NCBI GenBank assembly: GCA_002440825.1
Contig: DJVH01000001.1
Span: 3,392-67,391 of the forward strand
Length of the DNA: 64,000 nucleotides
Direction: 5' to 3'
Source of the DNA: Bacteriovoracaceae bacterium UBA6261
GTDB taxonomy: Bacteria; Bdellovibrionota; Bacteriovoracia; Bacteriovoracales; Bacteriovoracaceae
The notes below the pieces were generated by a model that did no database searches, was not told the origin of the DNA, and saw only the letters and a program-made list of their open reading frames with translations. Below, piece by piece: positions 1 through 9,166 of the stretch (its first letter is position 1; the number at the start of each line of letters is the position of its first letter). The position numbers were made by a program, and so were the translations under genes.

Positions 1-1
1 A

Positions 2-163
2 AATATACTTGAAGATGTTTATCACTGTGAATTTGAACATCTTTTGATCCATGAAAAAGACCTTCAAAGCAGTCATTCTCACGATCATCATTTTTGCGAC
101 CATGATCATGCTCATCAGGGGACTTCAAATGAGCCGCATTCTTTTTTAAGGAGAAAAAAATGA
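2..163 (+). CDS. C-terminal end of metal ABC transporter ATP-binding protein (partial, His-rich tail)
   Basis: An open frame enters from the left edge and ends at the TGA at 161-163, overlapping the ATG of the ZnuB-type permease at 160 by four bases. Only 53 residues are visible, with no ATPase motifs. Eleven of them are histidine, several in HSHDHH and DHDHAH clusters, followed by a basic end. A gene translationally coupled in front of an ABC-3 permease is normally the cognate ZnuC-like ATPase, and a His-rich tail suits zinc or manganese handling. The ATPase identity is inferred from context; the His-rich tail is seen directly. Confidence 0.6.
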   Translation, partial: NILEDVYHCEFEHLLIHEKDLQSSHSHDHHFCDHDHAHQGTSNEPHSFLRRKK

Positions 164-1011
164 TGATTTTTTTTCAATCCTTGAAAGATTTTTTACAGTA
201 TGACTTTTTGCTTTATGCTTTACTGGGAACGCTGGCTTTATCGATGACCTGCGGACTTATTTCACCACTGATCATTGCGCGCAAAAATGCCTTCATGGGT
301 TCGGCCATTTCTCATTCCACTCTGCTTGGCCTTGCCATTGCTCTTAGTCTTTTTTCAGCCGAGCAATCGCTTTCGATTTTTGCAACGACATTGGCCATCA
401 CAATCGTCTGCACTCTTTTCCTGGCCACTTCTACCTTTCGACAAAAGCTTCCTTCGGATTCGATGATCGGTATTTTTTATACTGCGACGATGGCCCTGGG
501 GATTATTATTCATTCTCTTTTTGCGAAAAATAAAACTGATCTGCTTAGTTTTTTATTCGGAAATATTCTACTTCTCACTAAGGAAGATTTGCTGCTGTCA
601 GCAGGACTTCTTATTGTCACGGCTCCGCTGATCATCATTCCGTTTAAAAAATGGTTGTTCCTGACTTACGATGAAGAAGGGGCCATCACTTCGGGCATTA
701 AGGCCCGTTTATACCATTATCTATTTTTTATTTTGCTTGCACTTTTAATTGTGACCAGTATCAAACTTGCAGGAACAATTCTGATTGAAACACTTCTGCT
801 GGTTCCCGGATTCTTTGCACTTAAATTCAGCACAAATGTCCGTCAGGCGTTCATCGTGAGTGTCATTTTTTCAACAGTCTTTGCAGTACTTGGAATTCTC
901 ATCGCCAACGCTTATGGATTGCCGTCGGGGGCCACCCTCGCCGTCGTTCTCTTTCTTGCTCTTGTGCTATCTCTTTTTTTAAAAAAGATTTATACTTTCC
1001 TTAGATCTTAA
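160..1011 (+). CDS. znuB: Zinc/manganese ABC transporter permease (ABC-3 family)
   Basis: This 283-residue polytopic membrane protein has about eight hydrophobic segments and the usual length of ZnuB/MntB permeases. It would form the inner-membrane channel of a zinc or manganese importer. The segment GLISPLIIARKNAFMGSAISHSTLLG near residues 32-57 is the typical first conserved block (fixed core G..SH...LG), and the C-terminal part LAGTILIETLLLVPGFFAL matches the family's coupling region. It starts at an ATG inside the stop of the preceding His-rich ORF, so the two are translationally coupled. A second ATG at 163 is an equally possible start. No periplasmic binding protein is visible; it may lie to the left. 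Metal specificity cannot be read from the sequence. Confidence 0.85.
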   Translation: MMIFFQSLKDFLQYDFLLYALLGTLALSMTCGLISPLIIARKNAFMGSAISHSTLLGLAIALSLFSAEQSLSIFATTLAITIVCTLFLATSTFRQKLPSDSMIGIFYTATMALGIIIHSLFAKNKTDLLSFLFGNILLLTKEDLLLSAGLLIVTAPLIIIPFKKWLFLTYDEEGAITSGIKARLYHYLFFILLALLIVTSIKLAGTILIETLLLVPGFFALKFSTNVRQAFIVSVIFSTVFAVLGILIANAYGLPSGATLAVVLFLALVLSLFLKKIYTFLRS

Positions 1012-1046
1012 ATCATTTTCATCTGTTTTTTTAAAAAGAGGACTCC

Positions 1047-1526
1047 ATGCCAAACAATCAAAATATGGCCAAAACTGTCAGTGAGAGTGCTGTAGAAATG
1101 CGTTATCTGGTTATGCCAAACCATACGAATCCCCAAAATTCAATTTTCGGGGGTGTAGTGATGTCGTGGATCGATATGGCAGCGGCGATGGTGACTGAAA
1201 GACATTCCAATCGACCAGTCGTGACTGTTCACGTAGACGGGATCAATTTCAAGGCACCAATAAAAATCGGCGATCACGTATTGATTAAAGCGAGCTTAAA
1301 TTATGTCGGGAAAACTTCTATGCTCGTTGGGGTCAAGGTTTTAGCAGAAAATCCGTTTACGGGAATTACCCGCCACACCACGACAGCTTATCTTGTTTTT
1401 GTCGCGCTTGATGACATCGGAAAACCAATAGACGTAAGAAGATTGATTCCTGAATCAGATGAAGAGAAACGACGTTTTGAAGAAGGACGCGCCCGTATTG
1501 AGGCCATGAAGAAAAAGAAAAAATGA
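1047..1526 (+). CDS. Acyl-CoA thioesterase, hot-dog fold (YciA/YkhA-like)
   Basis: A 159-residue protein of the cytosolic acyl-CoA hydrolase family, which cleaves acyl-CoA to free acid and CoA. The block NPQNSIFGGVVMSWIDMAA at residues 28-46 is the family signature, with the conserved GG and the catalytic-type Asp43. HVDGINFKAPIKIGDHV is the second conserved hot-dog strand pair. The C-terminus is a charged helix ending in a Lys run. An AGAGGA ribosome site lies just before the ATG. The stop codon overlaps the start of the next gene (ATGA), so both may be co-translated. The acyl chain preference cannot be deduced. Confidence 0.85.
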   Translation: MPNNQNMAKTVSESAVEMRYLVMPNHTNPQNSIFGGVVMSWIDMAAAMVTERHSNRPVVTVHVDGINFKAPIKIGDHVLIKASLNYVGKTSMLVGVKVLAENPFTGITRHTTTAYLVFVALDDIGKPIDVRRLIPESDEEKRRFEEGRARIEAMKKKKK

Positions 1527-2251
1527 AAATGAAGTTACTCCTTCCCCTATTCTTTTTCATCTCGACTGTTCATGCACTCGAGTATTCCAAGATAGATTTT
1601 GAAGGCTGTCCGGAAAATTCTTATTGTAAAAAAGAAACCGGCGCCAACCGAAAAAAATGGCTGGATCAGTTAAAGGAATTTTCGAAAGGAAGGATCAACG
1701 AACTAAAAATAAATGCTTTTATTCAGTCTGAATTCGGCGTTCCAGTGTCCGGCTGGGCAATGGAAGAGGCCAGCCTGCTTCCCAATATTCTCATGTGGGA
1801 TTCGCCTTGCAAGCAGCATAAGAATCCTGCAAGCAAGTATTACATCATGGAAGTGTTTCGCAAAAACTTAAATGCAAATGAGTTAAAAGAAATCCCGACT
1901 CTTATTTTTTCCCGCGCCCTTTTGAAAGAAAATGGAAAAGAACCTTATCCTATTGTTGTTCCCCGAGGTGATGCCCCTCTTTTCATGAGAGATGGCAGTC
2001 TCTATTTTCTTCGCGAGGAAGAAGGCATGTTCTACGGTCTCTTGATTGACAAAGAAGGCAGAATTAAAATAGTTAAAAACGAAACTTCTCCCAATAATCC
2101 AAAAGAAGTCACATGCCCAAGAGAAATGGTGACTCAGTTTTTGCGTATGGCCCCAAGCCCGAATTTTTATACAGGCCAGTTCTGTAAGGAAATCTGGGAT
2201 AAAAACGACAAAGCCTATAAAACTCTCCTTCTTGGCTGGAGTTGCAATTGA
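1523..2251 (+). CDS. Secreted protein of unknown function
   Basis: A 242-residue protein with a clear signal peptide: Lys-rich start, hydrophobic core LLLPLFFFIS, likely cleavage after VHA near residue 19. The mature part is hydrophilic and has several cysteines (CPENSYC near the start, CKQ, TCPRE, FCKEIW, final SCN), which suggests disulfides in the periplasm or outside the cell. No recognised family. It overlaps the thioesterase stop (ATGA at 1523-1526), with another ATG at 1529. The next gene starts inside its own last codons, so it lies in a coupled three-gene run. Confidence 0.75.
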   Translation: MKMKLLLPLFFFISTVHALEYSKIDFEGCPENSYCKKETGANRKKWLDQLKEFSKGRINELKINAFIQSEFGVPVSGWAMEEASLLPNILMWDSPCKQHKNPASKYYIMEVFRKNLNANELKEIPTLIFSRALLKENGKEPYPIVVPRGDAPLFMRDGSLYFLREEEGMFYGLLIDKEGRIKIVKNETSPNNPKEVTCPREMVTQFLRMAPSPNFYTGQFCKEIWDKNDKAYKTLLLGWSCN

Positions 2252-3186
2252 AACTCTGCCTGTTTAACGTTGAAAATTTTTTCCTGCTGAACTCTCAGGG
2301 AGATGCTTTTAAAAAACCTGAAGATAAGGTGGCCTGGATCGCCCGAACTTTAAAAGAAATCAATGCAGACGTCTCTATGCTTTGTGAAGTCGGCGGTCTC
2401 GAAAGTCTGGATCTGTTCAATAGTAAATATTGTAATTCCGACTATCGTTGCGCTTTAAAAAAAGGCAACTCCAATCGCGGAATTGAAATGGGCTATCTGA
2501 TTAAAAAAGATCTGCCCTTTGACATTGAACACCTCGGACATGCTGATGATTCAATTGAATTTAATTACGCTCATGAAATCGAAGAAAATAGCAAACTCAT
2601 GCTGGACGAATTAAAAATTCAACCGCATAGATTTTCACGGGACATCAGCGAATTGCGTCTCAAGAAAAATGGCGAAGTCGTTTGCATTCTTCTTTTGGTT
2701 CACCTGAAATCGAAATGGGACCGGGACGGATTTGATTTCAATGGCAAAGAAAGACGTAAGGCCGAGCTCAAGGCCCTGGTCAAAACCTACAATCGCTTGA
2801 GAGCAGAATTTAACTTCAAGGTTCCGGTGATTGTCTCCGGAGACATGAACGGGAATGCCCAGAAAGGGCGTCAGGAGCCTGAATTCGACGATCTTTACTC
2901 CCAGACGGACCTGTTGGACGTGCTTGAAGTTATTAATGAACCCGATGAACGCCGTCAGTCCTTTTTTTATTTTGGCAGAGAAAACATCAGGGAATCCTAT
3001 CAGCTGGACTATATTTTTCTTCCAAAAGAACTACAGGGACTGGTCAAAAAAGAAGAATCAGGTATTTATCTTTTCCGTGATTCCCACGGATCGCCTCTTC
3101 CCTATCCTCAGGAATCTTATCAGCGTTACGCTCTTCCTTCTGACCATTATCCGGTTGTCGCCTCCCTCGATTTTTTATCATTTTAA
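2248..3186 (+). CDS. Endonuclease/exonuclease/phosphatase (EEP) family protein
   Basis: A protein of about 312 residues of the EEP superfamily, metal-dependent phosphodiesterases that include DNase I-like nucleases and inositol phosphatases. Motifs in order: FNVENFF at the N-terminus, the metal-binding Glu in LCEVGG, VHLKSKW, SGDMNG with catalytic Asp/Asn, and SDHYPV with the catalytic His at the C-terminus. All expected catalytic positions are present. I chose the TTG at 2248, because GGAG at 2238-2241 sits six bases before it; a TTG at 2242 is less well spaced. The TTG overlaps the previous stop (TTGA). No signal peptide, so probably cytoplasmic. Substrate unknown. Confidence 0.8.
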   Translation: MKLCLFNVENFFLLNSQGDAFKKPEDKVAWIARTLKEINADVSMLCEVGGLESLDLFNSKYCNSDYRCALKKGNSNRGIEMGYLIKKDLPFDIEHLGHADDSIEFNYAHEIEENSKLMLDELKIQPHRFSRDISELRLKKNGEVVCILLLVHLKSKWDRDGFDFNGKERRKAELKALVKTYNRLRAEFNFKVPVIVSGDMNGNAQKGRQEPEFDDLYSQTDLLDVLEVINEPDERRQSFFYFGRENIRESYQLDYIFLPKELQGLVKKEESGIYLFRDSHGSPLPYPQESYQRYALPSDHYPVVASLDFLSF

Positions 3187-3290
3187 ATTGCTCCCTTGCC
3201 CGAAAGAAGTTATATTTTGCGCTTAATTTTAACGGTTTTAGTAAAGCTATTTTCCGTCGTAACTGCGGCGTGTATGAGGGTCAAAAAAAA

Positions 3291-5216
3291 ATGGATAAAA
3301 TTATCGAAAACATCCCTTGGTCGAAAGAAGAAGCTGATGCGACTTATCACATCAGTCGTTGGGGTGATGGCTATTTTGATATAAACGATGAGGGCCACCT
3401 TTGCGTTCTTCCCAATCAGGATGAAAAAGGACCTCGCATCGATATAGCCGAAGTCATCGAAGAGATGAAAGCGCAGAATATTCCCTTCCCGATGGTTATC
3501 CGTTTCCACGATATTCTTCGTTCACAAGTAAAAGTTCTGAACGAAACTTTCAGAAACGTCATTCAGGAAGCCGGCTACCAGGGAAAATACACTGGCGTTT
3601 ATCCGATTAAAGTAAACCAGATGAGAGAAGTTGTTGAAGAGATTGTCGATGCTGGCGCTCCTTACGATTACGGTCTAGAGGCCGGCTCAAAGCCAGAACT
3701 GCTTTCGGTTCTTGCTTTCAACGATAACCTCAATGCCTTGACAGTTCTGAACGGCTACAAAGACGAAGACTACCTTCGCCTCGCTCTTCTTGGGAATAAA
3801 TTAGGAAGAAAATGTATCGTCGTTATTGAGAAATTCACTGAACTTCATAAAATTTTAAAACTCTCAAGAGAAATGAACATTGAGCCGTTGATCGGACTTC
3901 GTGCGAAAATTACTGTTAAAGGCTCAGGCAAATGGGCCGAGTCAGGTGGCGAGAAAGCAAAATTTGGTTTGACGATTGCTGAAATGCTGACTGCTGTTCA
4001 AATTTTGAAAGACGAAGGCTCATTGAATTCTCTGAAGCTTTTTCACTTCCACGTTGGTTCCCAGGTCACAGACATCAGAACGATCAAGGAAGTTGTCAGA
4101 GAAGGTGCACGAATCTTTACCAAACTTTCTCAACTGGGCGCCCCTCTTGAGTACTTTGATGTTGGTGGTGGTCTCGGTGTTGACTACGACGGCTCTCAAT
4201 CGACAAGTGATTCTTCGATGAACTACAAGCTGAACGATTACGCTTCAGACATTGTCTACATCTTAAAAGAAATCTGTGATGCTGAAAAAATAAAACATCC
4301 AAACATTGTTTCGGAATCGGGTCGCGCTATCACAGCGAGACACTCATGCGTGATCACAAACGTCATTGATAAAATCGAAACCTCATTTACTGATTACGAT
4401 ACAAAGAAAATTCCGGGAGAGCACAGCCTCGTCTCAAACATGCGCGATCTTCTTGAAACAATCAATATTGAAAACGCGCAGGAAGTTTATAACGACGCCC
4501 TGGACTTTAAAAAAGAATGTCTGAATGCTTTCCGTCTTGGGATTCTCAAGCTTGAAGAGCGCGCGACTCTGGAAACACTTTTTTGGAAAATCACAAAAAA
4601 GATTTCACAGCTATTGCCTGATATGGAATTTATTCCTGACAATCTCTACGATATCAATCAGGGAATCGCGCCTCAATACCTGTGCAACTTTTCCATTTTT
4701 CAATCAGCACCGGATCTATGGGCCATCGGTCAGCTATTGCCGATCGTTCCTATTACCAAACTGAACATTAAACCTCACAACAACGGCACACTTGTCGACA
4801 TCACTTGTGATTCTGATGGAAAAATTAATAAGTTCATTGATATCGAAGAAACAAAGAATCTTCTTCCCCTTCACGAACTGACTCCAAATGAAGACTACTA
4901 TATTGGACTCTTCCTCACTGGAGCTTACCAGGACGTAATGGGTGATCTTCATAACTTATTCGGACGTCTGAATGAAGTTCACGTGTTCTGTGATGATGAG
5001 GATCCGACTGATTTTTACATCGAAGAAGTTATCAAAGGCTCGAGCGCTGAAAGCGTTCTGGCGGCCATGCAGTACAACCCGGAAGCCATGGCATACACTA
5101 TGAAGAAAAATATCGACCGTCAGATTGCCTCAGGAAAAATCAACCCGCGCGAAGGTGTTCGTCTAGTTGATTTCTACGAAGAATGTCTTAAGTCTTATAC
5201 TTACTTGAAAACCTGA
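3291..5216 (+). CDS. speA: Biosynthetic arginine decarboxylase
   Basis: This protein of about 641 residues has the length and fold of SpeA. It converts arginine to agmatine and CO2, using PLP, as the first step of polyamine synthesis. YPIKVNQ holds the Schiff-base lysine (Lys107). HFHVGSQ and a Gly-rich DVGGGLGVDY block bind the cofactor phosphate, and SESGRAI and YIGLFLTGAYQDVMG are further SpeA hallmarks. The ATG at 3291 follows GAGGG at 3276-3280; an upstream in-frame GTG at 3270 would add seven residues but lacks a ribosome site. The next gene, 24 bases downstream, encodes a deoxyhypusine-synthase-like enzyme, so the pair probably forms a polyamine operon. No agmatine ureohydrolase or agmatinase is visible nearby. 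Confidence 0.93.
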   Translation: MDKIIENIPWSKEEADATYHISRWGDGYFDINDEGHLCVLPNQDEKGPRIDIAEVIEEMKAQNIPFPMVIRFHDILRSQVKVLNETFRNVIQEAGYQGKYTGVYPIKVNQMREVVEEIVDAGAPYDYGLEAGSKPELLSVLAFNDNLNALTVLNGYKDEDYLRLALLGNKLGRKCIVVIEKFTELHKILKLSREMNIEPLIGLRAKITVKGSGKWAESGGEKAKFGLTIAEMLTAVQILKDEGSLNSLKLFHFHVGSQVTDIRTIKEVVREGARIFTKLSQLGAPLEYFDVGGGLGVDYDGSQSTSDSSMNYKLNDYASDIVYILKEICDAEKIKHPNIVSESGRAITARHSCVITNVIDKIETSFTDYDTKKIPGEHSLVSNMRDLLETINIENAQEVYNDALDFKKECLNAFRLGILKLEERATLETLFWKITKKISQLLPDMEFIPDNLYDINQGIAPQYLCNFSIFQSAPDLWAIGQLLPIVPITKLNIKPHNNGTLVDITCDSDGKINKFIDIEETKNLLPLHELTPNEDYYIGLFLTGAYQDVMGDLHNLFGRLNEVHVFCDDEDPTDFYIEEVIKGSSAESVLAAMQYNPEAMAYTMKKNIDRQIASGKINPREGVRLVDFYEECLKSYTYLKT

Positions 5217-5240
5217 TTTTTTTATCAAGAGGAATTAAAT

Positions 5241-6215
5241 ATGAAACGCGGACCTGTATCAGAATTTATGCTCACTCACTATAAACACTTCAACTCGGCT
5301 TCGCTGGTTGATGCTGCTAAAGGATGGGAAACTCACCTTGCTAAAGGTGGAAAAATGTTTTTAACAATGGCAGGAGCTATGTCTACTGCTGAACTTGGTA
5401 AATCACTTGCGGAAATGATCCGTCAGGGAAAAATCCATGCTATTTGTTGTACTGGAGCTAACCTTGAAGAAGATATTTATAATCTGGTAGCACACAACCA
5501 CTACCACCGCATTCCAGACTGGAGAGCGTTGACGGCCGACGAAGAAGAAAAACTTCTTGAAAAAGGTCTTAATCGCGTTACAGATACATGTATCCCTGAA
5601 GACGAAGCGATGAGAAAAATCGAAGGACTCTTAAATCTTGAATGGCAAAAAGCAGACAAGGCAGGAGAGAGTCATCCTCCTCACTATTATTTCTGGCAAC
5701 TTTTAAAAAATCCTGAATTCAAAAAAGAATATCAAATCGACCCGAAAGACTCGTGGATGATTGCAGCGATGGAAAAAAACCTTCCCATCTACACTCCAGG
5801 TTGGGAAGATTCGACAAATGGAAATATGTACACGGCCGCAGTTATTGAAGGCCGCGTGAAAAATGTCCATACCGTAAATTCTGGAATCCAGACTATGATG
5901 AGACTGGCCCAGTGGTACACTGAAACTTCTGCAAACACATCGATTGGCTTCTTCCAGATCGGTGGTGGTATTGCCGGCGACTTCCCTATCTGTGTTGTTC
6001 CAATGCTTGAGCAGGACCTTGACCGCAGAACTCCACTATGGGGCTACTTCTGTCAGATTTCTGATTCAACGACATCTTATGGTTCATACTCAGGAGCTGT
6101 TCCAAACGAAAAAATTACCTGGGGAAAACTGGACAGAAATACTCCAAAATATATCATTGAATCGGATGCCACTATCGTTGCTCCACTCGTTTTTGCTTAC
6201 TTACTGAACTGGTAA
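5241..6215 (+). CDS. Deoxyhypusine synthase-like protein (probable homospermidine synthase-type)
   Basis: A 324-residue member of the deoxyhypusine synthase family. Eukaryotic and archaeal members transfer an aminobutyl group from spermidine to eIF5A; bacteria lack eIF5A, and several bacterial members have been shown to make homospermidine instead. The NAD-binding and substrate features are visible: CTGANLEED, GGGIAGDF, and ITWGKL, whose Lys296 corresponds to the enzyme-intermediate lysine of human DHS. It sits directly behind speA with an AGAGGA ribosome site, which supports a polyamine role. The exact product is inferred. Confidence 0.85.
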   Translation: MKRGPVSEFMLTHYKHFNSASLVDAAKGWETHLAKGGKMFLTMAGAMSTAELGKSLAEMIRQGKIHAICCTGANLEEDIYNLVAHNHYHRIPDWRALTADEEEKLLEKGLNRVTDTCIPEDEAMRKIEGLLNLEWQKADKAGESHPPHYYFWQLLKNPEFKKEYQIDPKDSWMIAAMEKNLPIYTPGWEDSTNGNMYTAAVIEGRVKNVHTVNSGIQTMMRLAQWYTETSANTSIGFFQIGGGIAGDFPICVVPMLEQDLDRRTPLWGYFCQISDSTTSYGSYSGAVPNEKITWGKLDRNTPKYIIESDATIVAPLVFAYLLNW

Positions 6216-6234
6216 CAAACTGTTGCCAAAATAT

Positions 6235-6261
6235 CCGGCAGGGAATTCTCTTCTCTGCCGG
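6235..6261 (+). terminator. Rho-independent-type terminator after the DHS-like gene
   Basis: An 11-bp stem (CCGGCAG plus GGAA on the left, TTCTCTGCCGG on the right, with one G-T pair) and a five-base loop lie 20 bases after the stop codon. A weak T-rich tract follows (ATCTTTT). It would close the speA-DHS unit. Confidence 0.6.
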
Positions 6262-6349
6262 AACTATCTTTTGACTCATCTTTCCCGCCTTCTTTTCCGA
6301 TAACTCATCTAAGCACCGGGTTTAAATCCCGCTTTGGATGGGGCCATAA

Positions 6350-7294
6350 ATGAAAAAGAAAACTCTTACCACTTCAGTAATCGCTTCACTTGCAACGACA
6401 GCACTTCTTGCGACTTCATGTGCAGGTCCGGAAAGTTATCAGCAAAAAATGGCCAGATACACTCCGAAAGTGGAAGGCAAAAATATTGTTCCTGAAATCA
6501 AAGCTTATGATTTTAAATTCGCGCAAACCTCGACTAAAAAATCCGCCCGTGGCCCGGCTTCCGTTGAACCAGCAGTGACTGCTGAAAAAAAAGAAGAATT
6601 GGAAAACAATCCTACGAATAAAAAACTCTATTTCCTTACTCTATATACTCAGTATGAATCACTGAAAAAATATTCAACTGAATTTGCCGGCCCGAGCGTT
6701 TCTATCTGTCCTAACTTCCACACAAGTCTTCTTCGTCACCGTGAAAAAATGCCGGTGGCTGATTCGACGAATGTGAGCGGGAAGAAATTCTCTTACGACT
6801 CAGCTAAATTTTCAGATGAATCGTACGTGGCCAGCAATCCGGAACTTCTTCTTCCTCTTTCGAAAGAAGAAACAACTCCGAGAGTTATAGATATCATCCG
6901 TGGAAGTAAAACCACAGTGTCCGACTTTGCTGTCAATGAAATGGTTCACAAGGCGCTCGATATTCATCTTTCCAAAACCTATAATGAAATCAGAGAACTT
7001 TGCGAATACGGAGTGAGTGATAATTATTATATTTATGAAAATCTGATCACTCATATTAAGAACAATAAATTCGATCCTGATTCTTCAAACATGAATACGC
7101 TTTTGAAAACCACTGTGTTTTCAAATCTTGCTTTAGTGACTTCACTGGAAAAACAAACCAAAGGTCGAACTCAAGGCAGGGCCATTGCTTCAGTTGATGG
7201 TGATAAACAGCGCGGCCCATACGTCGGAGAAATCATGACGAGACTTAACGTGACTTGGGCCGGTCAATATTTCGATTTTATTAGCGAAAAGTAA
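6350..7294 (+). CDS. Lipoprotein of unknown function
   Basis: A 314-residue protein with a lipoprotein signal: Lys-rich start, hydrophobic stretch, and ATSC around Cys24, followed by AGPES, which does not carry the Asp+2 inner-membrane retention residue. The mature protein is hydrophilic and basic, with no recognised domain. GGATGGGG shortly before the ATG is the ribosome site. The 3' end overlaps that of bamB on the other strand by 14 bases. It stands alone between the terminator at 6235 and convergent bamB, so it likely has its own promoter in 6262-6340; I could not identify convincing -35/-10 boxes there. Confidence 0.75.
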   Translation: MKKKTLTTSVIASLATTALLATSCAGPESYQQKMARYTPKVEGKNIVPEIKAYDFKFAQTSTKKSARGPASVEPAVTAEKKEELENNPTNKKLYFLTLYTQYESLKKYSTEFAGPSVSICPNFHTSLLRHREKMPVADSTNVSGKKFSYDSAKFSDESYVASNPELLLPLSKEETTPRVIDIIRGSKTTVSDFAVNEMVHKALDIHLSKTYNEIRELCEYGVSDNYYIYENLITHIKNNKFDPDSSNMNTLLKTTVFSNLALVTSLEKQTKGRTQGRAIASVDGDKQRGPYVGEIMTRLNVTWAGQYFDFISEK

Positions 7295-8429
7295 AAAGTC
7301 TATTGCGCGAAGAAAGCACTGAAAGATAGCTTTCTTTGCGCCCCTCAGTTCCACTTACCGCACTATCCATATCTCCGAAAACTGCAGAGTAAGCATGCCC
7401 TAATTCATACTTATCCATCACCTGAAGAGTTTTTGGATCGACGTGAAACAGTTCCCCAGACGTTGTTGCAACCGCAATTCCCTGCTTGTAAGGAACCATG
7501 GAAGAAATCACTCCACGGGTTAGTTTAACTTTGTTGAGAATATTTAAATTTTTGTCAGAAAGAACAAGTTCGCCGTTAGGTGTTCCAAAAAGCATTTGCT
7601 CATCTTTATAAGTAGCATCGATAAAAGGAGCGCGGGAAGCTGTGAACTCTCCTCTTCTGATAACCTTGCCTGTATTTGGATCAAGCATAGAAATAGGTCC
7701 GCCTACGGGCCCGATATAAACTTTATCATTTAAGATGAAAGGAGCATTGTCGACATCGACAAATTTCACAGCTGTCGAAAGTTTTGCTTCATAGAGAAGA
7801 ACACCTTCATCAAGAGAAAGTGCTACGAGCGTTCCATCAGCAAGACCAACTAAAACGCGGTCTTTATACACTACGGGAGTCGATGCCCTTTGCAATGTTG
7901 TCAGGTATGAAACAGAACGCTTATAACCCCAAAGGATTTTTCCGGTTTCAACGTCCAGGCAAAAAACCTGATGATTGCGAAGCTGGAACAAAATGCGTCC
8001 CTGGTGAACAACTCCTTTTGTTTCAACGGAAGCGCCCAGATCAACACTGTATTTTATTTTTCCGGTTGTGTAGTGGCGGGATATCACTCTCCCCTGAACA
8101 GTTCCATAAATAATCTGGTCTTTGAAAGGAACAGGAGCTGCGTGGTAAGTACTGTTGTCCTGCTCGCTCCAGACAAGTCTGCCATTTTCAAGTTCAAACG
8201 CCTGCATTGAGCCAGCATTATTTCCAGCGTACACTATGCCTTCAAAAATCAATGGTGATTGCAGAGCAATCGGCAGATTTCCCGATTCATAAGAAGGGTC
8301 CATGACTTTGATCCATGCCGGATTAAAAGCACGTGTTTTTTTAGCTTCTCCCTGAGGAAGATAAGATCTGAGCCCTGAGCAAGAAGCCAATGAGACAGAG
8401 AGAACCAAAAGGCCGAGAAGTTTTTTCAT
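7281..8429 (-). CDS. bamB: Outer-membrane assembly lipoprotein BamB-like (PQQ-type beta-propeller)
   Basis: A 382-residue lipoprotein (LASC, Cys17) with repeated PQQ-propeller blades: GIVYAGNNAG, GRLVWSEQ, GKILWGYKR, GVLLYEAKL, DGTLVALSL. Length and layout fit BamB, which sits on the inner face of the outer membrane and helps BamA fold beta-barrel proteins. It follows yfgM, separated by 23 bases, the same order as in E. coli (yfgM-bamB-der). Der itself is on the same strand a little upstream, separated here by two plus-strand genes. The assignment rests on repeat pattern, lipobox and synteny together. Confidence 0.82.
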   Translation of the reverse strand: MKKLLGLLVLSVSLASCSGLRSYLPQGEAKKTRAFNPAWIKVMDPSYESGNLPIALQSPLIFEGIVYAGNNAGSMQAFELENGRLVWSEQDNSTYHAAPVPFKDQIIYGTVQGRVISRHYTTGKIKYSVDLGASVETKGVVHQGRILFQLRNHQVFCLDVETGKILWGYKRSVSYLTTLQRASTPVVYKDRVLVGLADGTLVALSLDEGVLLYEAKLSTAVKFVDVDNAPFILNDKVYIGPVGGPISMLDPNTGKVIRRGEFTASRAPFIDATYKDEQMLFGTPNGELVLSDKNLNILNKVKLTRGVISSMVPYKQGIAVATTSGELFHVDPKTLQVMDKYELGHAYSAVFGDMDSAVSGTEGRKESYLSVLSSRNRLFTFR

Positions 8430-8452
8430 AATTGTTCCAGCAAAAAAATGAA

Positions 8453-9121
8453 CTACATTTTAGAAAGATAAAGTTTTGCAAGTCTCACGAATTCAGTTTC
8501 ATCTTTTGCTTTTTCAACAACGTATGTGAAGCTGGCCTTTGCCTTTTCCTTGTTGCCCATTTTTAAATACAGACGACCAAGGTCCAGATAGTTTTTCCCT
8601 TCAAATATTTTCACTGATTGAGAATTCATTTTTTCAATTGTATCGATGGCCGCTTGATTTTGTCCCAGGTCCTCATAAACAACGGCAAGACGGCTCAGGA
8701 TAAAATATTCCGCATAATCGTTCTTTGCCACTTTTTGACCGATTGTCAGAACTTCCAGAGCTTCATTAAGGTGAGACGAGTCCATAAGAATATCGCTTGC
8801 CTTGATGACTACTGGAACAAGCCCGACATAGTTGCCTACTTCTTTATTGAGAGAGCGAAGACTTTCCACGAAAGCTTTTGGATCACTTTTCTCATTGAAG
8901 TTTTTTAACGTCGTTGTCTCAAAAGCATAAATTTTTGTATTTAATTCCGCTTTTGATCTGTCCGCAAAAGTCGAATAAACACCAAATCCAACAACGGCCA
9001 CAACGATGGCGATCACAATCGCCAAAAGTGCATTTTTATTTTTCGAGACTAGAGTCCCGACGTCCCCTTCATCAAGGATCTGGTTAATATTGCGATTTGG
9101 AGTAGTCGTAGTGTCTGCCAT
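8453..9121 (-). CDS. YfgM-like membrane-anchored TPR protein
   Basis: A protein of about 222 residues. It has a short cytoplasmic N-terminus, one membrane helix (ALLAIVIAIVVAVVGFGVY, about residues 31-49) and a periplasmic part with TPR-like helices near the C-terminus (NYLDLGRLYLKMGNKEKAKASF). This is the layout of YfgM, an ancillary component at the SecYEG translocon near PpiD. Location directly upstream of bamB supports the call. The ATG at 9121 is chosen over a TTG at 9127; neither has a strong ribosome site. It should be transcribed from the promoter at 9167-9195. Confidence 0.75.
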   Translation of the reverse strand: MADTTTTPNRNINQILDEGDVGTLVSKNKNALLAIVIAIVVAVVGFGVYSTFADRSKAELNTKIYAFETTTLKNFNEKSDPKAFVESLRSLNKEVGNYVGLVPVVIKASDILMDSSHLNEALEVLTIGQKVAKNDYAEYFILSRLAVVYEDLGQNQAAIDTIEKMNSQSVKIFEGKNYLDLGRLYLKMGNKEKAKASFTYVVEKAKDETEFVRLAKLYLSKM

Positions 9122-9166
9122 GTTCAAACTCTGGGTAAAAGGGTTAAAAAAATTTAGTCAAAAAAG

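Noticed and set aside
3210..3509. Minus-strand 99-codon frame before speA
   Set aside because: Overlaps the speA start and is not protein-like; speA has clear family identity.
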